A stretch of DNA of 64,000 nucleotides, taken from positions 1 through 64,000 of the forward strand of contig JAVBQY010000014.1 in the NCBI GenBank assembly GCA_031548545.1, written 5' to 3'. This DNA is from UBA932 sp031548545. Lineage in GTDB: Bacteria; Bacteroidota; Bacteroidia; Bacteroidales; UBA932. This document shows, piece by piece, positions 1 to 7,049 of this stretch (the first letter of the stretch is position 1; the number at the start of each line of letters is the position of its first letter). The translations under genes and the position numbers were made by a program. Under the pieces are notes generated by a model that was not told the DNA's origin, searched no databases, and worked only from the letters and a program-made list of their open reading frames with translations.

Positions 1-46
1 CTAACTTTTTGTCGCTCATAAATTTAAATGTATTAAGGTTAATCAT
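1..46 (-). CDS. start of an unidentified gene, cut by the window edge
   Basis: An ATG at 46-44 opens a frame that stays open to the window edge (15 codons, beginning MINLNTFKFMSDKKL). A second in-frame ATG at 19-17 could be the real start. A TAnnTTTG box at 113-106 and a long palindrome at 56-91 lie just upstream, so the frame has a promoter and a leader. It is the next gene of the polysaccharide locus in the same direction. Too little is visible to name a family. Confidence 0.4.
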   Translation of the reverse strand, partial: MINLNTFKFMSDKKL

Positions 47-55
47 TTTCGCGCG

Positions 56-91
56 CTTTCCCTTGGGCGGGCATGCCCGCCCAAGGGAAAG
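56..91. repeat. 36-bp perfect palindrome in a leader region
   Basis: Each 18-base half (CTTTCCCTTGGGCGGGCA and its complement) matches without a mismatch or spacer. It is very GC-rich inside an AT-rich region. It lies between the TAnnTTTG box at 106-113 and the ATG at 46, so in the minus-strand transcript it would form a very stable hairpin nine bases before the start codon. No T-run follows on either side, so it is not a typical intrinsic terminator. It could be a leader hairpin acted on by antitermination, or a mobile palindromic element. Confidence 0.8.
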
Positions 92-105
92 TCCTTAACA
101 CATCG

Positions 106-113
106 CAAAGGTA
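106..113 (-). promoter_or_regulatory. -7 box of the gene at the left edge
   Basis: TACCTTTG on the minus strand matches the Bacteroidota -7 consensus TAnnTTTG. It starts 19 bases past the stop codon of the truncated acyltransferase. I see no clear TTG at -33. Confidence 0.45.
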
Positions 114-131
114 ACATTTACACAAAATATT

Positions 132-500
132 TTACACGACCGTACCTATCCATGAATCCCCAATAAAAATAACATCCTTGTCATTTTCAGGTAATTTTTC
201 ATTATCTCCTACTGTATCAATGAATCTTCCAATTTTATCTATCCGATGGTCTCCTCCTCGAATCGTAACATTTGGAGCAAATAAAACGTGATCTCCTATG
301 TATATTTTAGCAATACTTGCCATAAAATTGGCATTGTATCCAATATTTACATGATTGCCGATGTGTATATTTTCGTAAATGAAATGACATCCTTGTGGGG
401 ATAATCTAAAATCAACTCCAACAGAAGCAAATTTTTTCTTCAATTGTCTAACTTTTAGCCCATTAAATATTTTAACTATAATAGCTATAAATTCCATCAT
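132..500 (-). pseudogene. truncated left-handed beta-helix acyltransferase
   Basis: The 122 residues show hexapeptide-repeat character of the CysE/LacA/WbbJ O-acetyltransferase group: IHIGNHVNIGYNANFMA, then IYIGDHVLFAPNVTI and a GGDHR motif typical of sugar or CoA-dependent acetyltransferases. Family members are about 180-210 residues long and continue after the WIG motif with more hexapeptide turns and a GNPAK signature. Here the frame stops four residues after WIG (WIGTVV stop), so the C-terminal coils that complete the trimer and acetyl-CoA site are missing. A promoter and palindrome for the next gene follow at once, as if the 3' part was replaced. Two adjacent ATGs (500 and 497) are possible starts. 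It would have O-acetylated a glycan unit; I expect it to be inactive. Confidence 0.65.
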
Positions 501-546
501 TACAATTAAATTTATTATTCACGATTGGTTAATATCGTATTTATTC

Positions 547-1200
547 TTATATTTTTTCGAAATGCTTTTTCTGTTGATAAAAATTTGACAAGGCATCTTG
601 TGCTAATTGGGGTAAAGGTAGCTTATCAATGTCTGTTTTGACGATTTTTGCTGGATTACCAGCTACAATGCAATTAGCGGGTACATCCTTGGTAACAACA
701 GAGCAAGCTGCAACAACAGAATTGTCACCGATGGTTACCCCTTTGTTAATAATGACTCTACGACCAATCCAAACATTCTCACCGATTATTATGGGCTTAC
801 AATCGGAATACTTTTGTTTTTTCATCTCACTTCCATGTGGGGTTTGAGTCATGGCGAGCCTGTATTCCGGCATAACAGGATGGTTGTTATTATCACTTAT
901 TATACTTTCGTCCGCAATAACAGCATATTTCCCTATAATAATTTTGTTAACACACATTACCTGTACAGTATTTCCAATATGTGCATAATCCCCAAGTATA
1001 ATTTTACCGTGGTTTTGTGATAGCAAGGTTCCCCAAATGGTAACTTTATCACCCAATATGATATCTGATTTTATGGAACCATCTAGGAGCATTACGTTAG
1101 AATGTGTTCCATATGAATAATTACCGCCTTGCAATGTCACATTCTTAATAACCCGTCTTTTGGCTCTTCTCTTTTTAATGACTGTAATAATTTTAAACAC
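547..1200 (-). CDS. hexapeptide-repeat O-acetyltransferase, surface polysaccharide
   Basis: Left-handed beta-helix transferase of the WbbJ/LacA type. Hexapeptide turns run through the middle (IILGDKVTIWG, IILGDYAHIGN, IIIGKYAVIAD). The catalytic-type motif SDNNNHP is followed by the classic end IIIGENVWIGRRVIINKGVTIGDN, SVVAACSVVTKDVPANCIVAGNPAKIV. It likely O-acetylates a sugar of the capsule or O-antigen at the cytoplasmic face. The frame is open from an ATG at 1269, but that would overlap the flippase gene by 68 bases. A GTG at 1200 sits one base after the flippase stop (TAAAGTG), gives 217 residues and would be translationally coupled, so I prefer it. Its AT-rich composition matches the flippase and differs from the core genes. 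Confidence 0.8.
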   Translation of the reverse strand: MFKIITVIKKRRAKRRVIKNVTLQGGNYSYGTHSNVMLLDGSIKSDIILGDKVTIWGTLLSQNHGKIILGDYAHIGNTVQVMCVNKIIIGKYAVIADESIISDNNNHPVMPEYRLAMTQTPHGSEMKKQKYSDCKPIIIGENVWIGRRVIINKGVTIGDNSVVAACSVVTKDVPANCIVAGNPAKIVKTDIDKLPLPQLAQDALSNFYQQKKHFEKI

Positions 1201-1201
1201 T

Positions 1202-2737
1202 TTATTTTCGTTTAAAGATTTTGTTGAATATTGGTTTAATTTGTTTTTTTTCTTCCTTGCTAAGAACAAAAAGATAAAATTGTAGTGTTAATAATAATGT
1301 TGAGCAAAGGCATACTATTATGAGTCTTACGATACTGCTGTTTATAAGCTCGTTAATAGTGGAGAGTAGTGCATACGTGCCTATAAAAATCAATGTGGGT
1401 TTAAAAATTGACGATATGCAAAAATTTAACGCATTCAACCCAATTTTAATTTTGCCAAAATATACCGTTATCAACAAGGTGAAAGTTTGTCCTATTATCA
1501 TTAAGTATAAAATAGTTTCTACTGGATAATTACCTGTTTTAAACAAGAAATATCCGATTATTACCGGTAATATCAATGCTGAAGAAACCAGGATTTGATA
1601 CCATTTTATATCTCCCTGTGCATAAAGTGCTCTAAGTAGTCCCGGATAAGTTTGTAGTATAATAAATAAAACAATAGTAAGTTTACAGAATATAGACGTG
1701 TACTCTGGAGCCTTATTTAACCATATATTAAGTATCGTTTGGCTTTCAAGTAAAAAAGGGAACCCCATTATTGCAGACAGAAGCAATGTGATTTTAGAGG
1801 AAAAAATAGCTATTTTTAACATTTTTTCCTGGTCTCCTGCTCCATAACTTTGCATTATCTGAGGAGTAAATACGGTAGATAATGAGGTTGAAAAATTGGA
1901 TACCAGTGCATTGATTTGATTTACAATACCATATGCGGCGTTGATTAAGGGGCCGAAAAAAATATTCATAACAATAGATATTCCTTGGTCTCTACATATT
2001 ACGGCAAAAGTTACAAACGAGTTCCAGCCTGTAAAACTGAGCTGCATTTTTATTTGTCTTTTATTCCAAAGTAGGGCCTTCGAGATATGGCATTCCGGAT
2101 AGCGATTCTTACACCATATCATTTTTATAATTAGAATAGTAAGTGCAGATAACATTATGCCCCCTGTATAAATCACTAATAAATTGTCGGAATCATCAAT
2201 AAACATTATAATGATGGCAGCACCCAATTTCATTGTCGACATAAGAATGTCTGTAATAGCAAAAAACCACATTTCTTCACGAGCATTAATTACAGCATTG
2301 TAAGGTATCGTAAAGAATGTGATCATTGTTGTAATAATTATAATATGATAGGTTTTTATTACTATATCAATTCTGTCTTCTGGTATGTTCAAAAAACCAT
2401 TGAAAAGAAGAGGCTGGATGCTTAAAAATAATATTATCAATGTAAGCGCCATCAAAAGATGCAACATGACCCCTGAATTAAATATTTGTTGTATTTCTTG
2501 ATCATTGCCTTTACCTATAGCTATTGATAAGAAACGCTGTGTTGATAGTAATAAAGCTCCATTGAGAAACGACAACATTGCTACGACTCCACCAATAAGA
2601 CTAAATAAGCCAAAATCAACATCACCTAAAATTTGAAGCGTAATTCTAGTTGTTATGAATGCAACTAGTGTATTCACTATTATTTTCCCATATAGTGCCG
2701 CGATGTTAATTACTATTTTTTTTACATGACTACTCAT
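1202..2737 (-). CDS. Wzx-like lipid-linked oligosaccharide flippase
   Basis: A 511-residue protein with about 14 hydrophobic segments, of the polysaccharide-biosynthesis branch of the MOP/MATE exporter superfamily. These proteins flip undecaprenyl-linked repeat units across the inner membrane. The N-terminus has the usual look (KKIVINIAALYGKIIVNTLVAFITTRITLQILG, shown here in part: FITTRITLQILGDVDFG), and the gene sits directly before two acyltransferase genes and after the Wzc and HAD genes. The frame runs up to 2809, but that would overlap the HAD gene with an Arg/Trp-rich leader. The ATG at 2737 (MSSHVKK) leaves a 19-base gap and is the natural start. Strongly AT-rich, typical of serotype-specific capsule genes obtained by transfer. 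Confidence 0.88.
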   Translation of the reverse strand: MSSHVKKIVINIAALYGKIIVNTLVAFITTRITLQILGDVDFGLFSLIGGVVAMLSFLNGALLLSTQRFLSIAIGKGNDQEIQQIFNSGVMLHLLMALTLIILFLSIQPLLFNGFLNIPEDRIDIVIKTYHIIIITTMITFFTIPYNAVINAREEMWFFAITDILMSTMKLGAAIIIMFIDDSDNLLVIYTGGIMLSALTILIIKMIWCKNRYPECHISKALLWNKRQIKMQLSFTGWNSFVTFAVICRDQGISIVMNIFFGPLINAAYGIVNQINALVSNFSTSLSTVFTPQIMQSYGAGDQEKMLKIAIFSSKITLLLSAIMGFPFLLESQTILNIWLNKAPEYTSIFCKLTIVLFIILQTYPGLLRALYAQGDIKWYQILVSSALILPVIIGYFLFKTGNYPVETILYLMIIGQTFTLLITVYFGKIKIGLNALNFCISSIFKPTLIFIGTYALLSTINELINSSIVRLIIVCLCSTLLLTLQFYLFVLSKEEKKQIKPIFNKIFKRK

Positions 2738-2756
2738 GCGGAAATGCGTTATTGAT

Positions 2757-3143
2757 TTAAAATAACCCCATACTTTCCAACATCTCCTCCACCTTCTTCC
2801 AATCCACATAGGGCTCTCCCTCTTCCGGGAATATCAACGGGCAACCTAAGGCCCGGTCATCAATGTAGAGGTCGCCATGAGCCTTGGGTGAGGAGGTCCA
2901 GCTTTGCTGGCCGGGGTTGGTTTGTATACCGGCTAAGGGGATGTCGCGTTCCTTGAACCAGTTGAGGGCTTCGGTAAGGGTTTGGTTGCGTTTTTTACGG
3001 TCATCGCAACGCATGGTGAAGAGGATGAGCCGGTGTCCGGCATCGGCCAGGTTGCGCAATACCGGTGTAGCGCCGATTTCCTTGCCTATGGCCGGATAGG
3101 CGTGGCTTACACAGGTGCCGTCAAAGTCGATTACAATGTCCAT
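2757..3143 (-). CDS. small HAD-superfamily hydrolase in the capsule operon
   Basis: The 128 residues carry all HAD motifs: motif I D6-F-D8-G-T10, motif II Thr43 (LFTMR), motif III Lys87 and motif IV Asp95-Asp96 (YIDDRALG). The protein is short, with no cap domain. Such capless HAD proteins usually dephosphorylate small phosphosugars or protein phospho-residues; the substrate cannot be told from sequence. It lies 14 bases after the Wzc-like kinase gene and before the flippase, a place where other bacteria keep the low-molecular-weight phosphatase that acts on Wzc. That parallel is only an inference. Base composition here is like the core genome, so the compositional break of the locus falls just downstream, near 2750. 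Confidence 0.75.
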   Translation of the reverse strand: MDIVIDFDGTCVSHAYPAIGKEIGATPVLRNLADAGHRLILFTMRCDDRKKRNQTLTEALNWFKERDIPLAGIQTNPGQQSWTSSPKAHGDLYIDDRALGCPLIFPEEGEPYVDWKKVEEMLESMGLF

Positions 3144-3157
3144 ATAATTTAGGCGTC

Positions 3158-5488
3158 TTATTCTTGAGCTGTTTCTTCGTAATATTTGCCGTAGTACTTG
3201 CCGTAATATTTATAGGCGTAGTAGGCGGTGTAATAACCTAACCATTTTTCACGTTCTACGCCATTGACAACAACGCCCAGGTTGGTCAATTTTTTCTCGG
3301 CATGCAGGTCGTTGATGCCGGTGACCTGGTCCTTTGAGGTGTAGTTCTGCCGTACGACATAGAGGGATACATCGGCATAATGGTCGAGGATGGCGGCATC
3401 GCTGACCAGACCTATGGGAGGGGTGTCGACAATAATATAATCATATTGGAGCTGGAGGCTCTTGAAGAGCTGGGGCAGGAGGGCGCCCTGCAACAATTCC
3501 TGGGGGTTGGGGGCTATGTGCCCGCAGGTGATGATATCCAATCCTTCTACCTCTTCTACCGGACGGATGACCTGTGGCAGGGAGGCCTGGCCGGCTAAGT
3601 AGTCGCTTAAGCCTTTTTCATTGTTTATGCCGAAGGCCTTGTGTAGCCCCGGTTTGCGGAGGTCGAAGCCCAGTACGATGGCCTTTTTGCCTAAGGAGGC
3701 GAAGGCGATGCCCAGGTTGGCCGATAGCAAGGACTTGCCCTCGCCGCTAATGCTGGAGGTGACCAGTATGGTCTTTACCCCGCCGCCGGCCTGCATAAAG
3801 CTGATATTGGTGCGCAGGGTACGCAGGTCTTCTACATAGCGCTTGTCTATACCCCTTGCGGAGATTAATTTATTGGCCTGGGCGAGCAGGGCTATTTCAC
3901 CTACCACCGGTACTTTCAGCAGACGGTTCAGTTCGCTCTTGGAGTTGAGCTTGTCATTGAAAAAATCTTTAATATAAAGGATGCCGACAGGGATGCAGAG
4001 CCCGAGGAGGAATAAGCCGGCTAAAATGAATTTACCACGGGGAGCCACAGGGCCCAAACTACTGCGGGCTGCATCTATTATCCGGCTGTCCGGCACGGTA
4101 GCGGCGTAGGCAATGGCGGTTTCCTCGCGTTTGGAGAGCAGGTAAACGTAGAGCTGGTTCTTGATTTCCTTTTGCCGGGTGACGTCTACCAGTTCGCGTT
4201 CTTTGCGGGGGACAGAGCGGATGAAGCGCTCCAGCCGCAGGTTTTCTTCTTTTAATTTATTATCCTTGATTTGCAGGCTGCTGCGCAGGGTCTTGATGTT
4301 GTCCAAGATGTTGCGCTTGAGGTGGCTGATCTCATCGGTCAGGGCCTGGACCATGGGGTTGGCCGGTTTCATGGTGTGGAGGGCCTTGGCGCGTTCGGTC
4401 TCCGCGGCGGTGAGTTGTCCGATTAGGGCAAGGAGGGTAGGGTCACTGATGCCTAAGGTGGCCGGCACGCTGGATTGCTGACTGGACAGGACATAGGCCT
4501 CTATTTGGTGCAGGATGTCTAATTGTATGGCCACCGTGCTTAGCTCCAGGTCGTTTGTTTGTACGGACTGCAGGAAGAGTTGTGACTCGGCGCCTATATC
4601 GGTAATATGTTCTTCGGTTTTGTAATTTTCTACTTTCTTTTCGGCGCTTTCCAGGTCTGCGGAAATCAGCTGGAGCCGGTCGTCTATGAAGTTGATGGTG
4701 GCGCCGGCCAGGGCGTTTTTGTCGGCAATGGCGGCCTTGTTATAGGCGGCAATCAGGCAGTTGAGGATATCCATGCCCCGTTGGGGTTTGGGGCTGCGCA
4801 GCGACAGGTTGATAACGGCGCTTCCTTTTTTGGCGGTGCTTACATTGATGCTGTTCCGTATCCACTCTACGGTCGCCTTAAAAGGAGCGATGTGTACCGT
4901 CAGGCAGGTATTGGGGTCCCATGTGCTGGCCAGTTCGGTGTTGACCGAGGTGCGCAAGCTGCCATAACGGGCGTTGGTAATGAGGGCTTCGTGGGGATAA
5001 CGCTGTCCGTCAATGATCAGGTGCTCGCCTTGCAGGTAGACTTCTAAGGGGGCGTCATAGGTGTTTTCCCCTTCGGTCACTAATTCGATTTTTACCGGCG
5101 ATTCTTCATAGAGGATATGATGGCGCAAGCCCTTGCGTATGCTGTAGGAGACCTGAAGGTTGAGTTGGCGTACCACATCTTCCATCAGGGTGTAGGAGTG
5201 GATGATCTCAATTTCATTGTCTATATTTTTCTGTGAGCCGAAGAGGTCCAATTCTTCCAGGATGTTGATGCCACCGCTTCCACCCGCTTTGTCGTTTTTA
5301 ATCAATACACTGGCCGTAATGTCATACTGTTTTGGCGTAAAAAAAAGATAGACGGCTCCGATCGCAAGGCAGGTGGCCACGGCAGCCACAAACCATTTCC
5401 AATAGGAGAGGTATTTGAACAGTAGGCGTTTGATGTCTATGGGCGCTTCTTCGTTGGGCAATTGGGCGTCTGTAGTCTGGTCAATCAT
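3158..5488 (-). CDS. Wzc-like polysaccharide co-polymerase with tyrosine autokinase domain
   Basis: The 776 residues hold an N-terminal Wzz-type chain-length domain with two membrane segments (near residues 30-50 and 500-520) flanking a periplasmic coiled-coil part. A cytoplasmic BY-kinase follows: Walker A SGEGKS at 581-586, Walker A' FDLRKP near 608, Walker B IIVDTPP near 685. The tail is a tyrosine cluster, 11 of 19 residues at 752-770, the autophosphorylation site of this family. Together with the outer-membrane Wza-like protein it controls polymer length and export. It follows the Wza gene by 10 bases and precedes the HAD gene, so they are one transcript. The family and domain order are clear; the polymer made is unknown. 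Confidence 0.95.
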   Translation of the reverse strand: MIDQTTDAQLPNEEAPIDIKRLLFKYLSYWKWFVAAVATCLAIGAVYLFFTPKQYDITASVLIKNDKAGGSGGINILEELDLFGSQKNIDNEIEIIHSYTLMEDVVRQLNLQVSYSIRKGLRHHILYEESPVKIELVTEGENTYDAPLEVYLQGEHLIIDGQRYPHEALITNARYGSLRTSVNTELASTWDPNTCLTVHIAPFKATVEWIRNSINVSTAKKGSAVINLSLRSPKPQRGMDILNCLIAAYNKAAIADKNALAGATINFIDDRLQLISADLESAEKKVENYKTEEHITDIGAESQLFLQSVQTNDLELSTVAIQLDILHQIEAYVLSSQQSSVPATLGISDPTLLALIGQLTAAETERAKALHTMKPANPMVQALTDEISHLKRNILDNIKTLRSSLQIKDNKLKEENLRLERFIRSVPRKERELVDVTRQKEIKNQLYVYLLSKREETAIAYAATVPDSRIIDAARSSLGPVAPRGKFILAGLFLLGLCIPVGILYIKDFFNDKLNSKSELNRLLKVPVVGEIALLAQANKLISARGIDKRYVEDLRTLRTNISFMQAGGGVKTILVTSSISGEGKSLLSANLGIAFASLGKKAIVLGFDLRKPGLHKAFGINNEKGLSDYLAGQASLPQVIRPVEEVEGLDIITCGHIAPNPQELLQGALLPQLFKSLQLQYDYIIVDTPPIGLVSDAAILDHYADVSLYVVRQNYTSKDQVTGINDLHAEKKLTNLGVVVNGVEREKWLGYYTAYYAYKYYGKYYGKYYEETAQE

Positions 5489-5498
5489 AAAGTGGTTG

Positions 5499-6293
5499 TT
5501 ATTTGAAGGTGTTGAAAATCAATACGAGCAGGGTGAGGCTGCTGATCACGATAGGGGTGAGCTGGTAAATGCGGTCGGTGGAGGTAATCTTACCGGCAGT
5601 GGACTCTACATACACCACATCTCCGGAGTGGAGGTAGTAATAAGGAGAGTCGAAGATATCACGCTGGGTCATATCCACGCGGGCAAACTGGCGTTGGCCG
5701 TCTACTTCACGGATGATTAATACATTCTTGCGCTTGCCGTAGATACTCATATCACCTCCCATAGCTATGAGTTGTGGTATGGTAATCAATTCATTGGGGA
5801 TGGTGTACACCGCAGGCCGAGCCACCTCGCCCATCAGGGTTACCTGGTAGTTGGCTATGCGTACACTCACCGAGGGAGACTCCAGGTATTGCTGGAGTTG
5901 CCCGGTAAGCAGGGCGCTGACTTCTTTGGAGCTCATGCCGGCCACCTGTACCTTACCGATCAGCGGGAGGTTGATAGCGCCGGTGGCGTCTACGGTAAAG
6001 CCTATAATGGGGTTAGGGGCTATGGTGGTATTGTTTTGTTGCTGTGCTTGATATACGCCCCTATAGCTTTCCGGATTGAACATTTCATTGGCCTCCTTGT
6101 TGAGGCTGCTGACGGTGATGGACAGAATATCATCCGGCTTGATGCGGGGTATATACTGTTCCTGCATCCGGCTAATGGCCTCGTCTGTTTCCGGGGTCAG
6201 GGCTTGAAAGTACGTGATCTTTTTGGTAGAAACGCAGGATAGACAAACTATTCCTAATAGTAAAATAATCAGGTTTTTTCGCTGTGATTTCAT
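5499..6293 (-). CDS. Wza-like polysaccharide export outer-membrane lipoprotein
   Basis: The 264-residue protein begins with a lipoprotein signal (LLLGIVCLSC, lipidated Cys20). The Poly_export domain follows (RIKPDDILSITVSSLN), then SLBB-type segments (INLPLIGKVQVAGMSSKEV; VTLMGEVARPAVYTIP). It ends with a hydrophobic helix (ISSLTLLVLIF), which in Wza-type proteins forms the outer-membrane barrel. It makes the export pore for capsule or exopolysaccharide and pairs with the Wzc-like protein encoded next. At 264 residues it is shorter than E. coli Wza (about 380), the normal size in Bacteroidota. Its own promoter sits just after the upxY stop codon, with a leader of about 80 bases that can form a small hairpin (6332-6349). 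Confidence 0.93.
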   Translation of the reverse strand: MKSQRKNLIILLLGIVCLSCVSTKKITYFQALTPETDEAISRMQEQYIPRIKPDDILSITVSSLNKEANEMFNPESYRGVYQAQQQNNTTIAPNPIIGFTVDATGAINLPLIGKVQVAGMSSKEVSALLTGQLQQYLESPSVSVRIANYQVTLMGEVARPAVYTIPNELITIPQLIAMGGDMSIYGKRKNVLIIREVDGQRQFARVDMTQRDIFDSPYYYLHSGDVVYVESTAGKITSTDRIYQLTPIVISSLTLLVLIFNTFK

Positions 6294-6331
6294 TAAGGTT
6301 AAATTGTGTGTTATTATAAAGTTTCACCTCG

Positions 6332-6349
6332 TCGCTCCCAATGGAGCAA
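6332..6349 (-). promoter_or_regulatory. small leader hairpin ahead of the export gene
   Basis: TTGCTCC and GGAGCGA on the minus strand pair over 7 bp (one G-T) around an ATTG loop, about 24 bases downstream of the -7 box. There is no T-run. It could be where the UpxY-like antiterminator acts, but that is inference. Confidence 0.35.
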
Positions 6350-6372
6350 CCAAATTAAGTGCAAACAGCGGG

Positions 6373-6380
6373 CAAATGTA
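6373..6380 (-). promoter_or_regulatory. promoter of the polysaccharide export operon
   Basis: TACATTTG at -7 with TTG at 6403-6401, spacer 20 bases. It lies seven bases after the end of the upxY-like gene, so the export genes can be transcribed alone or by read-through from upxY. Confidence 0.75.
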
Positions 6381-6386
6381 CGCCTT

Positions 6387-6935
6387 TTATTTGGTTTCTT
6401 CAAGCTTTTTGGTTGAAATCAATAGCTTGTCGGGAGAAATCAACAGCCTTACACCCAGTGTATCTATACTGACGGCCACCTTGCGGAGACCTTGAATTTC
6501 TGTTAAAATACCGCTGATGCCTTTTAGCGGCCCATCCGTAACTGTTACGGGCTGTCCTATAGCCAGTGTTCCGTGATGTATGCTTAGTTCCGGCACGCCC
6601 TGCTCAAGACGGTAAATAATCATCATTTCCTCCTCCCTGACAATGGCCGGCTGTTGTTCGAATTTCACGACACCTACAATGTTGGATTCGCGGACGGCCA
6701 TCGCTATATCCGCCTCACTGCAGTAGATGAACAGGTAGGATTTGAACAGGGGTTCTGTGACCTTCTTTTTCCGGTCACTCCATTGTTTAAGGGTGGTCAT
6801 ACTGGGTAAATAAACGCCATAGCCCTTCGCGTTTAACGCTTCAAAGGCGCGTTTTTCGGCCCTCGGTTTGGTATACAATACCATCCAGCGGTGACCTTCT
6901 TTTTGAGGAAATCTCTTTAGAAAAATACTAATCAA
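6387..6935 (-). CDS. upxY: UpxY-like NusG-family transcription antiterminator
   Basis: The protein has the NusG N-terminal domain (VLYTKPRAEKRAFEALNAKGYGVYLP; key part YTKPRAEK), the middle LFKSYLFIYC and a C-terminal KOW segment (IGQPVTVTDGPLKGISGIL). In Bacteroides, UpxY proteins of capsule loci let RNA polymerase read through the leader of their own operon; the position at the head of this locus fits. The frame is open from an ATG at 7010, but that start lies inside the terminator hairpin of the upstream gene and before this gene's promoter (6980-6987), so it cannot be right. Candidates downstream of the promoter are a TTG at 6935 (used here, 182 residues) and an ATG at 6884, which has AGAAGG ten bases upstream but would drop the conserved Trp. 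Confidence 0.85.
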   Translation of the reverse strand: MISIFLKRFPQKEGHRWMVLYTKPRAEKRAFEALNAKGYGVYLPSMTTLKQWSDRKKKVTEPLFKSYLFIYCSEADIAMAVRESNIVGVVKFEQQPAIVREEEMMIIYRLEQGVPELSIHHGTLAIGQPVTVTDGPLKGISGILTEIQGLRKVAVSIDTLGVRLLISPDKLLISTKKLEETK

Positions 6936-6979
6936 ATGAAAAAACAGTTTGTTAAGATTGGTTAAGTTGTAAGGCGGAA

Positions 6980-6987
6980 CAAATGTA
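6980..6987 (-). promoter_or_regulatory. promoter of the upxY-like gene
   Basis: TACATTTG at -7 with TTTG at 7011-7008 and a 20-base spacer. The -33 element is taken from the loop and right arm of the terminator hairpin of the upstream pnuT gene, so the two signals share DNA. Confidence 0.75.
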
Positions 6988-6992
6988 GGCAT

Positions 6993-7028
6993 AAAAAAAA
7001 TCCTAACCAAAAAAAGGTCAGGATTTTT
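6993..7028 (-). terminator. intrinsic terminator of pnuT
   Basis: On the minus strand AAAAATCCTGACC pairs with GGTTAGGATTTTT (13 bp, one G-T) around a T7 loop and runs into a row of eight T. It starts 22 bases after the pnuT stop codon. Confidence 0.85.
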
Positions 7029-7049
7029 AGAGGGATGTAACCGGTTGCC

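Noticed and set aside
3158..5488. Reading the tyrosine-rich tail of the Wzc-like protein as a frameshift
   Set aside because: Tyrosine clusters at the C-terminus are the normal autophosphorylation site of BY-kinases.
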